From NCBI GenBank assembly GCA_000827495.1, contig KN817573.1:62001-126000 (forward strand): a stretch of 64,000 nt of DNA, given 5' to 3'. Position 1 is the stretch's first letter; every line of letters begins with the position of its first letter. The notes beneath the pieces were generated by a model. That model was not told the origin of the DNA. It saw nothing but the letters and a program-made list of their open reading frames with translations, and did not search any database. Shown here piece by piece: positions 11,550 through 22,812 of this stretch. The DNA is from Hypholoma sublateritium FD-334 SS-4. Taxonomy: Eukaryota > Basidiomycota > Agaricomycetes > Agaricales > Strophariaceae. The position numbers and the translations under genes were made by a program.

Positions 11550-12336
11550 TGGTTTCTACTAGCGCCTCTCTTGGAAGCGCGAGCGACGATTGGCAGAAAT
11601 GATAACCAAGAGCATGATGGGGCTCGGGATTGAATATAAACAATAGTCACGTCCAGCGCGCACGATGGCATTTTGTTTGTTTTCGGTGTCAACACGTAGC
11701 GGGGAAAAGGAGAACAACTGTCAAAGTGGTGTGATGAAAGTTTCTCATAAGGCTTCGCGTGGAAATCAATTAGAGGATGAGATAGTTCTGCCGAACCCGT
11801 AATCCGTGGGTAAACAGTTGTCGTTTTTGATCGTTACTAATTTTAAATCCAGTCCCTCCAAGGTTTCTCATAGTTTCTCGCCTTTCAAAAATTTCTTCAG
11901 TCACGCAAAGAGGAAATTGAGAAGGAATTGACTTAAATTCAGTACCGCTACTGCTCCACAAAAAGTTTCAACATAAATACTTATAAACTTACATAGTAGA
12001 CGAAACGAGAAAGGAACCTGGCACTGGCAAGAAGTTATAAATTAACATGTACTAAGTATGTCGCGAACATCAGCAACCGAACACAAGCCGGGCATATGCA
12101 ATGGGGGTATATGTAGGTGAATTAGTAGCTGGTCTAATCTACACCAAGAAACCGTCCGAAATCCCAGATAAAATATGCAACCAGGTAGGTAAACCTTGGA
12201 CGAAAGTTATGTTGCTGCTAAGCATTAGTAGCGCCCAACTGCAACGTCTCGTTGAAAAGCCCCTCCACTCGCCGATAGCTTGCGCTCACTGTGGGAGGTG
12301 TTTCAGAAAAGGCGGAAAGAGATGTCAGAATTGATC
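11550..12336. other. Intergenic between SLATT genes A and B
   Basis: Upstream region of gene A and 3' flank of gene B. A 63-codon minus-strand open frame (11770-11961) has no recognisable motif. No other gene is seen. Confidence 0.4.
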
Positions 12337-14128
12337 TCACCCGTTGGCATTTCCCAAAAGGCTTTCGAAGCGATCTCTGAAGCGATCTACAGCTGGTTGG
12401 TATTTATTCGTCATGTCTTCACCATAATCCTTCTCGAAATTTCTGCACTCTCGAATGAATTGCTCCAAGTCCTTCACACGAGTGATCGAAAGTTCAGGTT
12501 CATTTGAGCCCCTCGCGCGAGCCAAATATGAAGCCACGAGAGTGGCCAGTGCGCCTGCGAGAGGGCGTGAGTCAATCGTACTATATGAGCAGTCATCGCA
12601 TTACCGAGGATAGTTGTCGCCACAGCCGCCTATATGAAAGTAATTCAGTTTTGGTCTTCCATTTTCAAGAGCGGAGAGGATTTTGTACCGATTTTCCTCG
12701 CGTTGCTACGGCTGATAAGCCAGTAGTAAGCGATCCGAGCAGCACTTGCAGCCCAATGGCTATATTTAGTGCCCAACCAGTATATTTCGCTTTACGGGCG
12801 TATTTGTCTCGCTCGCTTTCAGCATCGTGCAACGTCGCCGAGAGTCTGGATGTTATGCTACCTGCCATATACTGACATTATTCAGTCGTCTTCTAATGAT
12901 AAATAAAATAAAACATACTCACAGTAGCAGGATCATTTTCCAGCTTGCGGTTCGAATCAGAGGGGGGGCGTAGTGGGACGAGGTCGTCAATAAAGGATCG
13001 AGTGGTTGCGAAACGAGGACCAGTCGGTCTGCTCCGTTTTACGCTGTCACCCGTACCTCTTTCGGGGTTAGCGGACTGTTCGTGATGGGACTGCGTATTA
13101 TCCACTCGAGTGATACTATAAAGGATCTCTCCTGCAGCCTGAGCCCCTAGCACCCCCGCATCATCAGTCGCCTGGGTTCGTTGCTGCATATTGTCTTCAT
13201 GGATTGCAATCGGTATGGGACCTTCGACATCAACAGTTCTCAGGCTGCGTGGATCCTGTCGAATTCGCTTGCGGCGCTGAGCTTCCAGATCGTCGTCCAA
13301 ATTTCCGGGTTCATCCCCCCGATAATCGTCGTCTGCATTATCTTCAGCGAAGACGTTTGCGAATTGGATCCCAAGTTCTGCGCGATATTGGTCGTTTTGT
13401 CGAACTAACTGGTCAATTAGGATATCGCGTTCGCTTTCCTGCTTCTGAAGGCGTGGGCGAGGCACGTTATTATTCCGACTGCCACCTTGCTGCGTTCGCG
13501 ATGCACCGGCTGCATGGTCGTACGTTTCAGTGACCCGGGGAGAAACAAGGGGAAGGGCGTCCTGACTGTGCGAGAGAGGCGAGCCCGACGATCGATGAGG
13601 CGGACTTCTACTGTAGTCAGAAAATGGGTCGCTGCGCTGGCTCCTAGGGGAATAGACACTGCGCGGCCGAACAAGAGGTTGGCCTCCTGCCCTGGGCCCT
13701 GGAACCGCCACGGGAACTGGCAGAGGTGGAAGCGGCATGCCACTACCGGCCCCAGTTCGGCCAAGCCCACGTCTACCGGCTAAACTCGTATCGCTCCTAA
13801 ATGTCGAAGTGCCCTCAGGCAATAGCTCCGCCTCTCTGCCTGCAGTTACATCTATGGGCTGTGGCTGCTCCTGAATTCTCGCTCGCCGACTAGAATTGTG
13901 TTGTTCAGCTCGAAGCGGCGGTGTCGGATTGTCACCAAGGTTGTCTGGTTCCAGGACCAGTGCAGTGCCTAGGACAAGACCAGTGCCTAGCGCCAGTCCG
14001 GTATCTAGGACCAATTCAGTAGACGTCCGGCGAGGAGGTTGGAATGGCGAGTTGGACATCTCGGTGTCGTTTCTGGTTGGAATCGGCCTATCTCCTGGAG
14101 AGCCTGACCCCGAATCTTCGGAGGCCAT
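12337..14128 (-). CDS. SLATT-domain (fungal type) 2TM protein B
   Basis: Second member of the tandem array. Exons 12923-14128, 12689-12871, 12605-12629 (25 nt) and 12337-12554 join in frame to 543 aa. The last three exons have exactly the lengths of those in gene A (183, 25 and 218 nt) and encode a near-identical membrane cassette: the charged helix DAESERDKY, TM1 in ALNIAIGLQVLLGSLTTGL, TM2 around AVATTILGALATLVASYL, and RARGSNEPELSITRVKDLE. Residues 1-402 form one exon unlike that of gene A. It starts Ser/Pro-rich, has a short hydrophobic internal repeat (LALGTG, LVLGTA) near residues 50-60, a Pro-rich stretch, and an acidic patch EDNADDDYRGDEP. The RLRQ repeats of gene A are absent. Same-strand spacing suggests duplication followed by N-terminal divergence. 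Confidence 0.8.
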
Positions 14129-15222
14129 GGATATTCACCGGCAGCGCGTCTACTGACAGTCACTGGTCAGGTCGAGGATATCGATGTGGGAGGGAGCGAT
14201 GCTAACCAGAAAAGAAGTTGCAGTTTAACATCTGTTCCCAAGCTAGCCCACGGCGTCAAAAGATGGCAGGTAAGACCGTAAGGTGCATGCATTTACGTGG
14301 AAAAGGCATTTCATATCTCCCAAATCTGTCATTCTGTGGCTTCTGCTGTCCAACAAATCTGCCGTGAGTTAAGGGTGGGGGCTGATATTTTTGTCCGAAA
14401 TGCATTGCTGGCCGACCTGTGACTTATACCGTTACAACGCACGCGAAGTTCGGAAGGAGGAGATAAGTGCGGCGAAAACAGCTTCAAATGGTCTGAATAG
14501 CTACCTTACACCCTTGCGGCACCGCTTTGGGCCAGTCTGTCGTTGGTCTGCCGGCATGCAGTGGCTATCAGCAGGTTGAGAACCGTCAATCAGCATTCAT
14601 TCCCAGCGCTAGAACTCCGGGTGAAATAATCGGTTAGATCCGCGTCAGGTTGCAAGGATCCAAGATGTATCTCAATGTTCCCGAGCTTGCATTTTTTAAT
14701 CAACGCACAATTCACAGTACTTCAACTCAACTTCAACTCCCAGTAAAATCGCTGCAGTTCAATGATTTCAATGAACGGTTAAACAAAGACTGTATCGCGG
14801 TGTTAGAATCGTGGGCCGCACTACAATCGACAGTTCTGCTCCGCAGCAATTCAATTAGATATAGAAGAGTTAATAACGGGAAATGACGATCAAAAAAGGA
14901 TCCTGGCGCTTACTTTGGCGCCTAAACGCATGAAACTTATTGCGGTGATAGGAGACATGAGAAACTCACTTGGGCTAGGGTATGATGAAAATATGGAGAC
15001 GCCGCGTTGACGAAACGTCTGTTACAAACATAAACAAGATGTTTCGCGGCAGCAGCATGAAGCGTGATAGAATATCGAGCAACGCTGTATATAGGTAGTG
15101 GTTGGAATTTTAGGAATAAATAATATACAGTGCGATTCAAGATCCGGGGGGAGATAACTTGCGTTCTCTATGAAAGAAATAAGAAACTACGGTGACGGAG
15201 AATACAGTGAAACCGATCGAGC
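14129..15222. other. Intergenic between SLATT genes B and C
   Basis: About 1.1 kb without a supported gene. It should hold the promoter of gene B and the 3' end of gene C. The small open frames seen have no motifs. Confidence 0.4.
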
Positions 15223-16326
15223 TTACCCGTTGGCATTGCCCAATAACTCCTCAAATCGTCTACGAAAGTTGTCGAGCTGGTTGTCAAGATCGTGGCCAAT
15301 GTAATTTGCATGGTCATCGCTGAAGTTATTACATTCCCTGAGGAAATGCTCCAAGTCCTTAGTCCGCGTGATGGAAAGTTCAGGTTCGTTCGAGCCTCTC
15401 GCACGGGCGAGATAGGATGCGACAAGAGTGGCCAAGGCGCCTGTATGAGAATTAATGGGAGTCTAATATTGGAGCACAGGAATCAAGGTACCGAGAATGG
15501 TTGTCGCCACAGCAGACTAGAAGGCAAAGGGATGGTCAGGAACTCAATGAGCACAGCAAGTCCAAACTTACACTTTTCCCTCTCGTCGCGACAGCTGATA
15601 ACCCCGTCGTCAATGATCCGAGAAGGACTTGCAAGCCTATTGCAACGTTAAGAGCCAAGCCTGTGGCTCGGGCTCTGGCAGCATACTTATTCCTTTCTGA
15701 TTCTGCGGATTCGATCGTTTTGCTTAATCGATCTTGAATCGATCCATGTATGACCGGGAGATGTTTTTCATTGTAAAATATCTGGAGCTCACTGTGAGAC
15801 GGGATTCGAAAAGGCATCCGATGGACGAAAGACTCACCTCGCCTCTATCATTGTGTACTCCGAGTCGTGATAGGTGTTGACTTAGGCGGCCAGAAGGCGC
15901 TATAGATGAACGATTATTCGGGTCCACGGATAACGCTCTTTGTCTGACAGGCTGGGCAGTGAACTGGGTGTCCGCAAGACGAACCCCGCGGGGCGAAGGG
16001 GGCAATGACCTATTGTATGTCTGGTATCCTTCAGGACGACTCTGCTGCATGTCTTGCCTCGGGAAGTTATTGTCCATGCCCCCTCGCCTTTCTTCAACGC
16101 CGATGAGTTGTGGATCATTGGCCAGCGTCTGCTCCCCTATTATTGCCACATTTGGATCTTGAGGTGGTATGCGCCTCCCGGGATTCACGGCGAATGGGTC
16201 GCCTCCGCTCGACTGTCTCGCACTAGACGTGATGGAGGCGTCCCCCCGGGCGCCAGGCGTAGCCTCGTGTACACTGGAAGGCTGATCTTGCTGGCTAGCG
16301 GAAGGTGTGGCGCGCTCGGATGCCAT
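15223..16326 (-). CDS. SLATT-domain (fungal type) 2TM protein C
   Basis: Third and shortest member of the array. Exons 15838-16326, 15572-15781, 15492-15516 (25 nt) and 15223-15440 join in frame to 313 aa. The final two exons match genes A and B in length, and the membrane cassette is again nearly constant: RLSKTIESAESERNKY, TM1 in ALNVAIGLQVLLGSLTTGL, TM2 around AVATTILGALATLVASYL, RARGSNEPELSITRTKDLE, ending LLGNANG. The exon that begins the cassette is 27 nt longer than in A and B and adds about nine residues before the domain. The N-terminal 163 residues are disordered, rich in Ser, Pro, Gln and Arg, and unlike those of the other two. Alternative acceptors exist at the exon 1-2 junction; the one used is the only in-frame choice I found. 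Confidence 0.78.
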
Positions 16327-16950
16327 TCTCGACGAGCGTGGGGGGTACGGTGTTGGGCGTTAATGGCAAAAAGGGAGAGGAGAGATGTGGCTAGCGCAGA
16401 ATGGTGTAGATAGACCGCTAGAAGTCGTGATGTGTCAAGATTGACTCGTATACGGAATTAAAAGACCATTGCCAGATATCAAAGGTAGTCTTCGCGAACC
16501 TGTCATTGAGATGGAAATATCACAGCGCTCAATTTGTCTGTGAGAACGAAACATTCATCTATCCTCGCATTAAAGAGGGAGATATCTATAGCGTGAGATT
16601 TCAGTTAACTGATTGTAGCAAGTGACCATGAACTTACTGACTTCGTAGACCGCGCCTTCCAAAGCACCGGAAGCAAAGCGCATATAAAAAGCGCACTTCC
16701 GGTAGAATGACCAAGTCCAGACTGAGATAGTTCAAATACTGCTCACTGCATATCACTTCCTTCGACTCTGTTGGGGCTCTTCGTTAATCCACGTTCTCAG
16801 AGAATGCCCAGTAATGATTTGCACCCGAGGACATTCAGTAGCCCACAATGAAATAGGTAGTTTTATTATATCAATGAAGACGCGGTACGGACCTGTGTGA
16901 TAAAACTGAACACCTAAGCGTGCGCGCCTATAATAATCAACGTTCCGAGA
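16327..16950. other. Intergenic between SLATT gene C and XRN1
   Basis: Promoter side of gene C and 3' flank of XRN1 (both on the minus strand). No gene is seen. Confidence 0.4.
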
Positions 16951-19900
16951 TTACGACGGCAACGGGGGAGCAAACGATCCTCGTCCCCGTCCCCTGAATC
17001 CGCCTCGCGTAGGACCTCCTCGACCACGATCACCATTTGGAACGAAGCCACCACGCCCACCGCGGAAGCCCGGCACAAACCCACCGCGGCCACCTCCACG
17101 CGGAAGGCCCCTACCCGAAGCTGGGGGGGCATGGACGTTGGCTGGGGGTACCGGTGCTGCCGATTGGCTACCCTCCGCGGGCCGATTAGCGGGCGTCTGT
17201 GTATTCTGGTTGGGACCGTTGGGGTGTGAAGGCGGCCCTCCTCTTCCATTCACGTAGCCCCCTCTGCCCACTCCCCTATTTGGGTTAGCCATAATGTGGA
17301 CATGTGTCGGTTGACTGCAGACATATCAGGATCCAGTGTCTCTTCAAGAGAAAACATAAGCCGTGAAGACGCACTTATTGGGCTGTGGTGCAGGACGAAA
17401 ACCGACAGCGGATGCCTGACCAGGGGCTGGATTAACAGTAGGGTGTGGCCCAAAGCGAGGTTTGAAAGGTACTTCGTTGCGGACAGGAGGTGGTGCTTTA
17501 GGATTTGTGGAGGTAACAAACTGAGCATTGGTGAGGTTTAGACAGGTATTGAATTCAACTGTGGAGCCACGATATTGAGAGCAGCTGTTACTCGGACGTA
17601 AATACAACTTAAATTGAGAAATCACAAGAATAGATAGCTTACCGATCACCTAGGGTCACTCCTGCCATGAAAGGCACGTCCCAAACCACGTCCATTGATT
17701 TCGTGTTCAAGCCAATGACAACACCTTTAACCGAAAGAGGAACGCTACCGGAGTCTTGCACCATAGTCACGCGATCCCCTAACGCGAAATGCTGGTTTTG
17801 CAGGCGGTAGACCGCGTGGCTGGGCTTCAACACCGCTTGTCGAGGAATACCTTTCACAATGGCCTTCTTGATCTGCGTATTAGATTTGTTCTTTATGAAC
17901 TCATCCGCTAATGATTCGATTTCAGTGACAGTGTCCTAGAAAAAGGGTAAATCATTGATATATCAATATTGGCGTAAGTACTCACCTTTGTCAACTGATC
18001 ACAAAAGAGCGAAACTGGCTCGAAGTCTCGAACTCCCTTCGTTTTCAGCCAATTTTTGACTTCTCTTACTTTGGCATCAGGATCAGGGCCTAAGAAAACC
18101 TCGGACGCCTTTGCCATCGCTTCGAGGAGATCAGAACATGCTCTGATATTACACATGTAGCGACTCACCGTCGCCGCTCTTGTCTAGTACGCGGAAGACC
18201 TCTGGGAACTTCTCCCTGTACTCCCTAATAAGATCAACCGTGTTCTGACTGTACTCCCAGTTGCGGCCTTCCTTCCGAGAGTAGTTGATCACTTTCAGCG
18301 CTTTCGCCTCGAATTTGAGGCTCAGCCCCAGATTGTTCTTCACACCATCGGACGTAATCACCATGAAGCTCGAGGTTATCTTCCCCAAAGCACGGCCGGT
18401 GATGCCAACTTGGTCAGCAGCCTTGAACGACTGGTAGTAGCGGCTCGACTTGCGGCTCTCGACGATTGTCTTAAATTTATCGTTCTCCGCCTTTTCGGAG
18501 GGGAAAAACTAAACAATATCGATATATCAGAGGTAATGCACTCGAAGTTGGCAGGCAAGTGACTCACAGCAAGAATCACTGATAATGTCGAGTCCGTGGT
18601 CGAAGAGACTTGAGCAGCAACGCCGTACGCATGCTCCCCCAAGAAGAAAATCTTGCTGCCTTCAGTGAATTCCTCGGAAAGAGGAGGGGCTTCTCGCTCC
18701 AGATATCGTGGATCCTCTGATACGACTTCGGTCAGACACATCTGCACCGCCTGTTCAATTTCCTTATCAACATCCTCGTAGTCCTTGACGAAGGCGCCCG
18801 ACTCTAAACGCTTCAAGCCTATAGACGGATGTAGAAAATCAGCGTCAGGGAAGCATACAAGCGCGACTTGGGACAACCTTTCAGAGGGCGCACATGCAGC
18901 AGCACGCCGATATCACCAGGAATTACACCACAGCGCTTCGAGTAATAATGCTCAATACGCTCTGCCTTCGCTTTCCAGTGGCCCAAGCCCTGCGGTGCAT
19001 GAGGGTTTGAGACCACACGGGACGGTCCACCAGGCGTCACCCTCATTTTTTCGTACTTGAATAGCGAGTCCGATACCGCGACGACCAGCCCCTCCTGCAG
19101 GAACGGCCAATTGATAAAAATTCGCTGACCGATCATCTGCGACGCGACGTCCTCCGAACTCTTGCCCTCGTACGGGTTCTCGATGTGCACAATCATCGAC
19201 TTGTTGCGGCTCTCTGACCCGTGCACGTTGACTCCGTGGTAGCCGAGCATCGCGGCATATGGCAAAGTCTTCAGCGACGGGAAACCGGCAAGCGCGTCCG
19301 TGCCGAGGGCGACACCATCGCACAGACCCGGAATGAGGTGTAGGCCTTCGAGTACCGGGAGGTAGAAGGGCTCCATGGCGCATGTACAGCGATAGAGCGG
19401 CGGGAAAAATCCAGGGAGCGAGGAGGGATAGAGCGTCGGCTCGCCGGGATTGAACTTGAATTTGGTGCTCGTTCCCAGCGAATTGCGTTGTTTTTCCTCC
19501 GGTGTCAGTCGGTGTTCGCGAGCTAGATAGTCCGTGAGTGTGCGTGATCAGATTTATATACAGTTATATAGCTCACTAGCCATAGCTTTGAGTAGCCTCT
19601 TCTCATCAATGAAAGGGATCTTGACAATGGCTTCCCAGTCCTGCTTCTTTCCGTTTAGGTCTTGTTCGAACTCCAAAGGATAGAAGTCCAGGATCGGCGA
19701 GTTTGGGTCATACATCAGATCCTAGCAAAACAACTATGCTTAATAAACCTGAGCGTAGTACACGAATGACCAAAAGCCTACCCTATATGCCAGAGGAATA
19801 TGATCCATACTGGCAAGCGGGAGTACACCCATGAGTTGTTCATAAGGCTTGAACGGGGTGCCCAGTTCAAAGTTGAAAGTCATTTTATCCACGTTTCGGA

Positions 19901-22289
19901 GATCTGCAGGGGGCACATAGTTGCCTTAGTTGGCTAAATCTGCCAGTCATTTTGCAACTCACCTGAAATGCGGGGCGCATAATGATAGTCGTAGAACCAA
20001 CCCCAAGAAGCCACCCCGCTGTAGTAATAGTGCATCACCCACTGCAGTCCCTCAACGTATCTGTACGCCAAATCGCCCATGGACTTTGGGTCGTCATAAG
20101 AGAATTCCAATTTTCCCTGAACACATGGAGCGACAGATCAGCAGCAAGAAAGAAAGCTTACACATGTAGGAACCCACCTGGTAATACCCCCGCTTCCACT
20201 CATCCATTTTCTCCTTGACCGCCCGCGCATGCCGCTCGTCGAAGGTACCTTCAGCATCCTTATCCATGATTGGCGCCTTTTCGTACTTCTTCAACACGCG
20301 ATCCACAGCCACACGTGCCTCTGCTTCGTCTTCGCTGTCGTCGTCCTCCGGTTGCTTGGCATCTCCACCAGCTTCCTCAGCAACATCCTCGTCGGCACCG
20401 TCTAGGGAACTCGGAAAGCGCCATGTAACTAAGTTTATATCGTTTTCGTCATACTCGTCCCACTGCACACTCAGATGCAGGTCCTCGGAAAGCGTGTTTA
20501 TAAATTGCCGGTCGCGCGCGGGGAAGTCGTTGGGCAGTCCGAGCCGGGCTGCGCGCAGAGCGGAAGGCGATGAGCCTTGCCTGTGTTGCAGCACAAATGC
20601 CTTCACTTTGTCAAACACTTCTCGTTGACTCTTCGTTAATACTACGAAAAGGAGTGAAATGAGACGAGGTTATATGAGATGGGCAAAGTTTGGAATAATC
20701 TAGTTAAGACTCACCGAGACCATTTTGTTTCTTTCCATTCTCAAGCTGTTTGACATGCTCTCTCTGCTTTCCTTTGTACCAGTTGATATCTGCGTACTCC
20801 TTCTCAAACACCTCCTGCTCCCATTGCGCCATTTCGTCGAGAACTAATTGGAGGCGCGTTGTATTTATCACTCCGCTCTCGTTGATATAGCCGTCTAGAA
20901 TGAACTAGCGTCAGCATACCACAAACAATTTTGTAAGGTCGTTGGAGCTGACCCATGGCCGGTAAAACTTTCTTGTACACATCGAATAATTTCTCGAGTC
21001 CATTCTCATGGATATGGAGATCCGGAAGATTGGGTAAGAAATCGTTCCCAACGAAGACAGCGAGGAGGATGAAATCATCTATCACGCGCTCTAAGTTGTA
21101 TTCAAAGGGAAGAGACGGTTGGATTTCGTGGAATTCCAGGTCGAGGTATTCCCGCATCAGCGAGAGATGCAGGAGGTAGAAATTGATAGCTTCAAGGCTA
21201 TTTGGAGATCAATGAGGATAGGCTCTAGGCAGGAGAATTGGCTGCAAACCTTGTTCCGCCTTTCTTGCGCGATGCTGGTCCAAACTTGACCTCCTCGCGC
21301 AGCAAACAGAAATGAGGGTCGTGGCTCAATAGCCCCAGCATGATAAGATCGGCATCCAGGCCGTAGAGACAGTGTCGCACGTTCGGGTTGTAATCGGGCT
21401 GCGCCCGCGATAAACGAATGTATTCCATGATCTTGTGCTCGCCCTCTCCCGGAACCTCGTGGCCCGAGAGTACCACTTCGATATCGCGCCAGTTCGCGTC
21501 CTCGGTGATCTTCTTGTTGATAAAATAGCGTAGCTGTTCAGACAGCCGTGTCATGAATGGTGTTCCTGCCCAGCATACCGCTTTAAGGGAAAGCGACGAG
21601 AGTCAGCGGAGCAGCACGCACCTGGTGTTATACAATTGCTGTCGAACGCCTTCTCCTCTGGCAGCTTCTCGCCCTTCGCCTCTGCTTTCGCGCGGACTTC
21701 CTTGGCCTCCTTCGCCGTGCGGAAGCGCCGACTTCGCTGTTGGTTCATCTTTGCTCGCGGGGCGACGCCATCCACAGCCATGAAGAACAACTTCTTAGGT
21801 TTGATCTTGCCAAACAAGTGGTCCACGTAGGCGAAAATTGACGTAAATATCTGCTCTTCAGACAGCCGAAAATGTGCGTCCTCGTCATTGGGATGGGAGC
21901 CTGGTTTGATTAGAAGTTACATTTCGCGCATACTCGTGAAACTGGCTCACAGTTGTGGATGATTCCATTGAAATCCAGATATAGGTTGTCTGCTGGCCAT
22001 GAATACAATGTTTTCAGCATTGGACCATGAGGCACGCACCAAATTCAGGGATCTTGTTCTCTTGTATGAGTTGGGAGGTTAAGGGATACCGCTCGCTGTA
22101 AATAGAATCAGTAACATTCACAGAGCTTATAAGTTCTTGTGCATACGAAATGTAACGGAAGAACTAGAGAACGATACTCAGCATCATTCTGCCATTGAAA
22201 GCCGCATTGTAGCTTACCTTGGGGATACCTATACCCAAATCAGTTCTTTAGCAGATATACATGAACGTAAGAAGAAATTACTCACCCAT
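16951..22289 (-). CDS. XRN1: 5'-3' exoribonuclease XRN1 (KEM1 family)
   Basis: Cytoplasmic exonuclease degrading 5'-monophosphate RNA after decapping. Translation starts in a 4-nt exon (22286-22289), followed by micro-exons at 22218-22228 and 22147-22163, then 22040-22095, restoring the family N-terminus MGIPKFFRYISERYPL. Further conserved blocks: [10 protein letters not shown] with a catalytic Asp, [46 protein letters not shown], and [15 protein letters not shown], which together form the acidic metal-binding site. The C-terminal half shows the SH3-like region (17639-17857, [16 protein letters not shown]) and an RGG-rich tail in the last exon (16951-17292), probably RNA-binding. The many introns are short. 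Lack of the XRN2-type zinc-knuckle region and the close match of the N-terminus to Kem1 favour XRN1 over nuclear XRN2. Exact exon borders in the middle were not all resolved. Confidence 0.93.
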
Positions 22290-22548
22290 GTCGATTGCAA
22301 GGACGGTGTGTTAGGAATGAGGCGACGAGCAGATGGTGGTGAGGACGAAGTTTGTGTTTGGCAGTGGCGGGCGAGTCACTCGCGGAATCTTCCACTGCCA
22401 CCACCACATCACATCCACCATTGCCCACACTCACACCGGAAAAGCTTCATGATTCTTCCTCAGCCAAATCTATCCTAATTCACAATTTCAGATGCTTATT
22501 CCAACTTGACTTTTGATGGCCAGGCCGTCTTACATTAAACCACTGAAC

Positions 22549-22812
22549 CTACGTTGGGCCCACAGACGAGAAACACGACGCAGGCAAATGAACGCGGCCT
22601 AGCAGGCAGACGACACGACTCTTACGCGGTTCGTCTTCCACAAAGAACGCACCAATATCTGAATCATAAACTTGAAGGTTTGCCAAACGGCCAGTCAACA
22701 GATACTCAGAAGTGCACTGGTTGACTGAAGACTGTACCAGGTGCCTTCCAACGAGGACGCGTACTTCGCATAACTCTGAAACATCTCCAATTTTCTCTAT
22801 CTTGACTATCAT
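22549..22812 (-). pseudogene. KOW-motif fragment (possible Spt5-like remnant)
   Basis: An 87-codon minus-strand frame begins with GMIVKIEKIGD; reading back past its ATG, the frame stays open and gives VIRGGFKGMIVKIEK followed by CEVRVLVGRHL, resembling a KOW motif (Gly-x-Phe-Lys-Gly core) of the kind in Spt5 and ribosomal L26 proteins. A possible upstream exon (VWDGKKWS) ends at a GT donor near 22890. No larger Spt5-like gene is present, so this is either a remnant or a small orphan gene. Evidence is a single motif and is weak. Confidence 0.3.
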
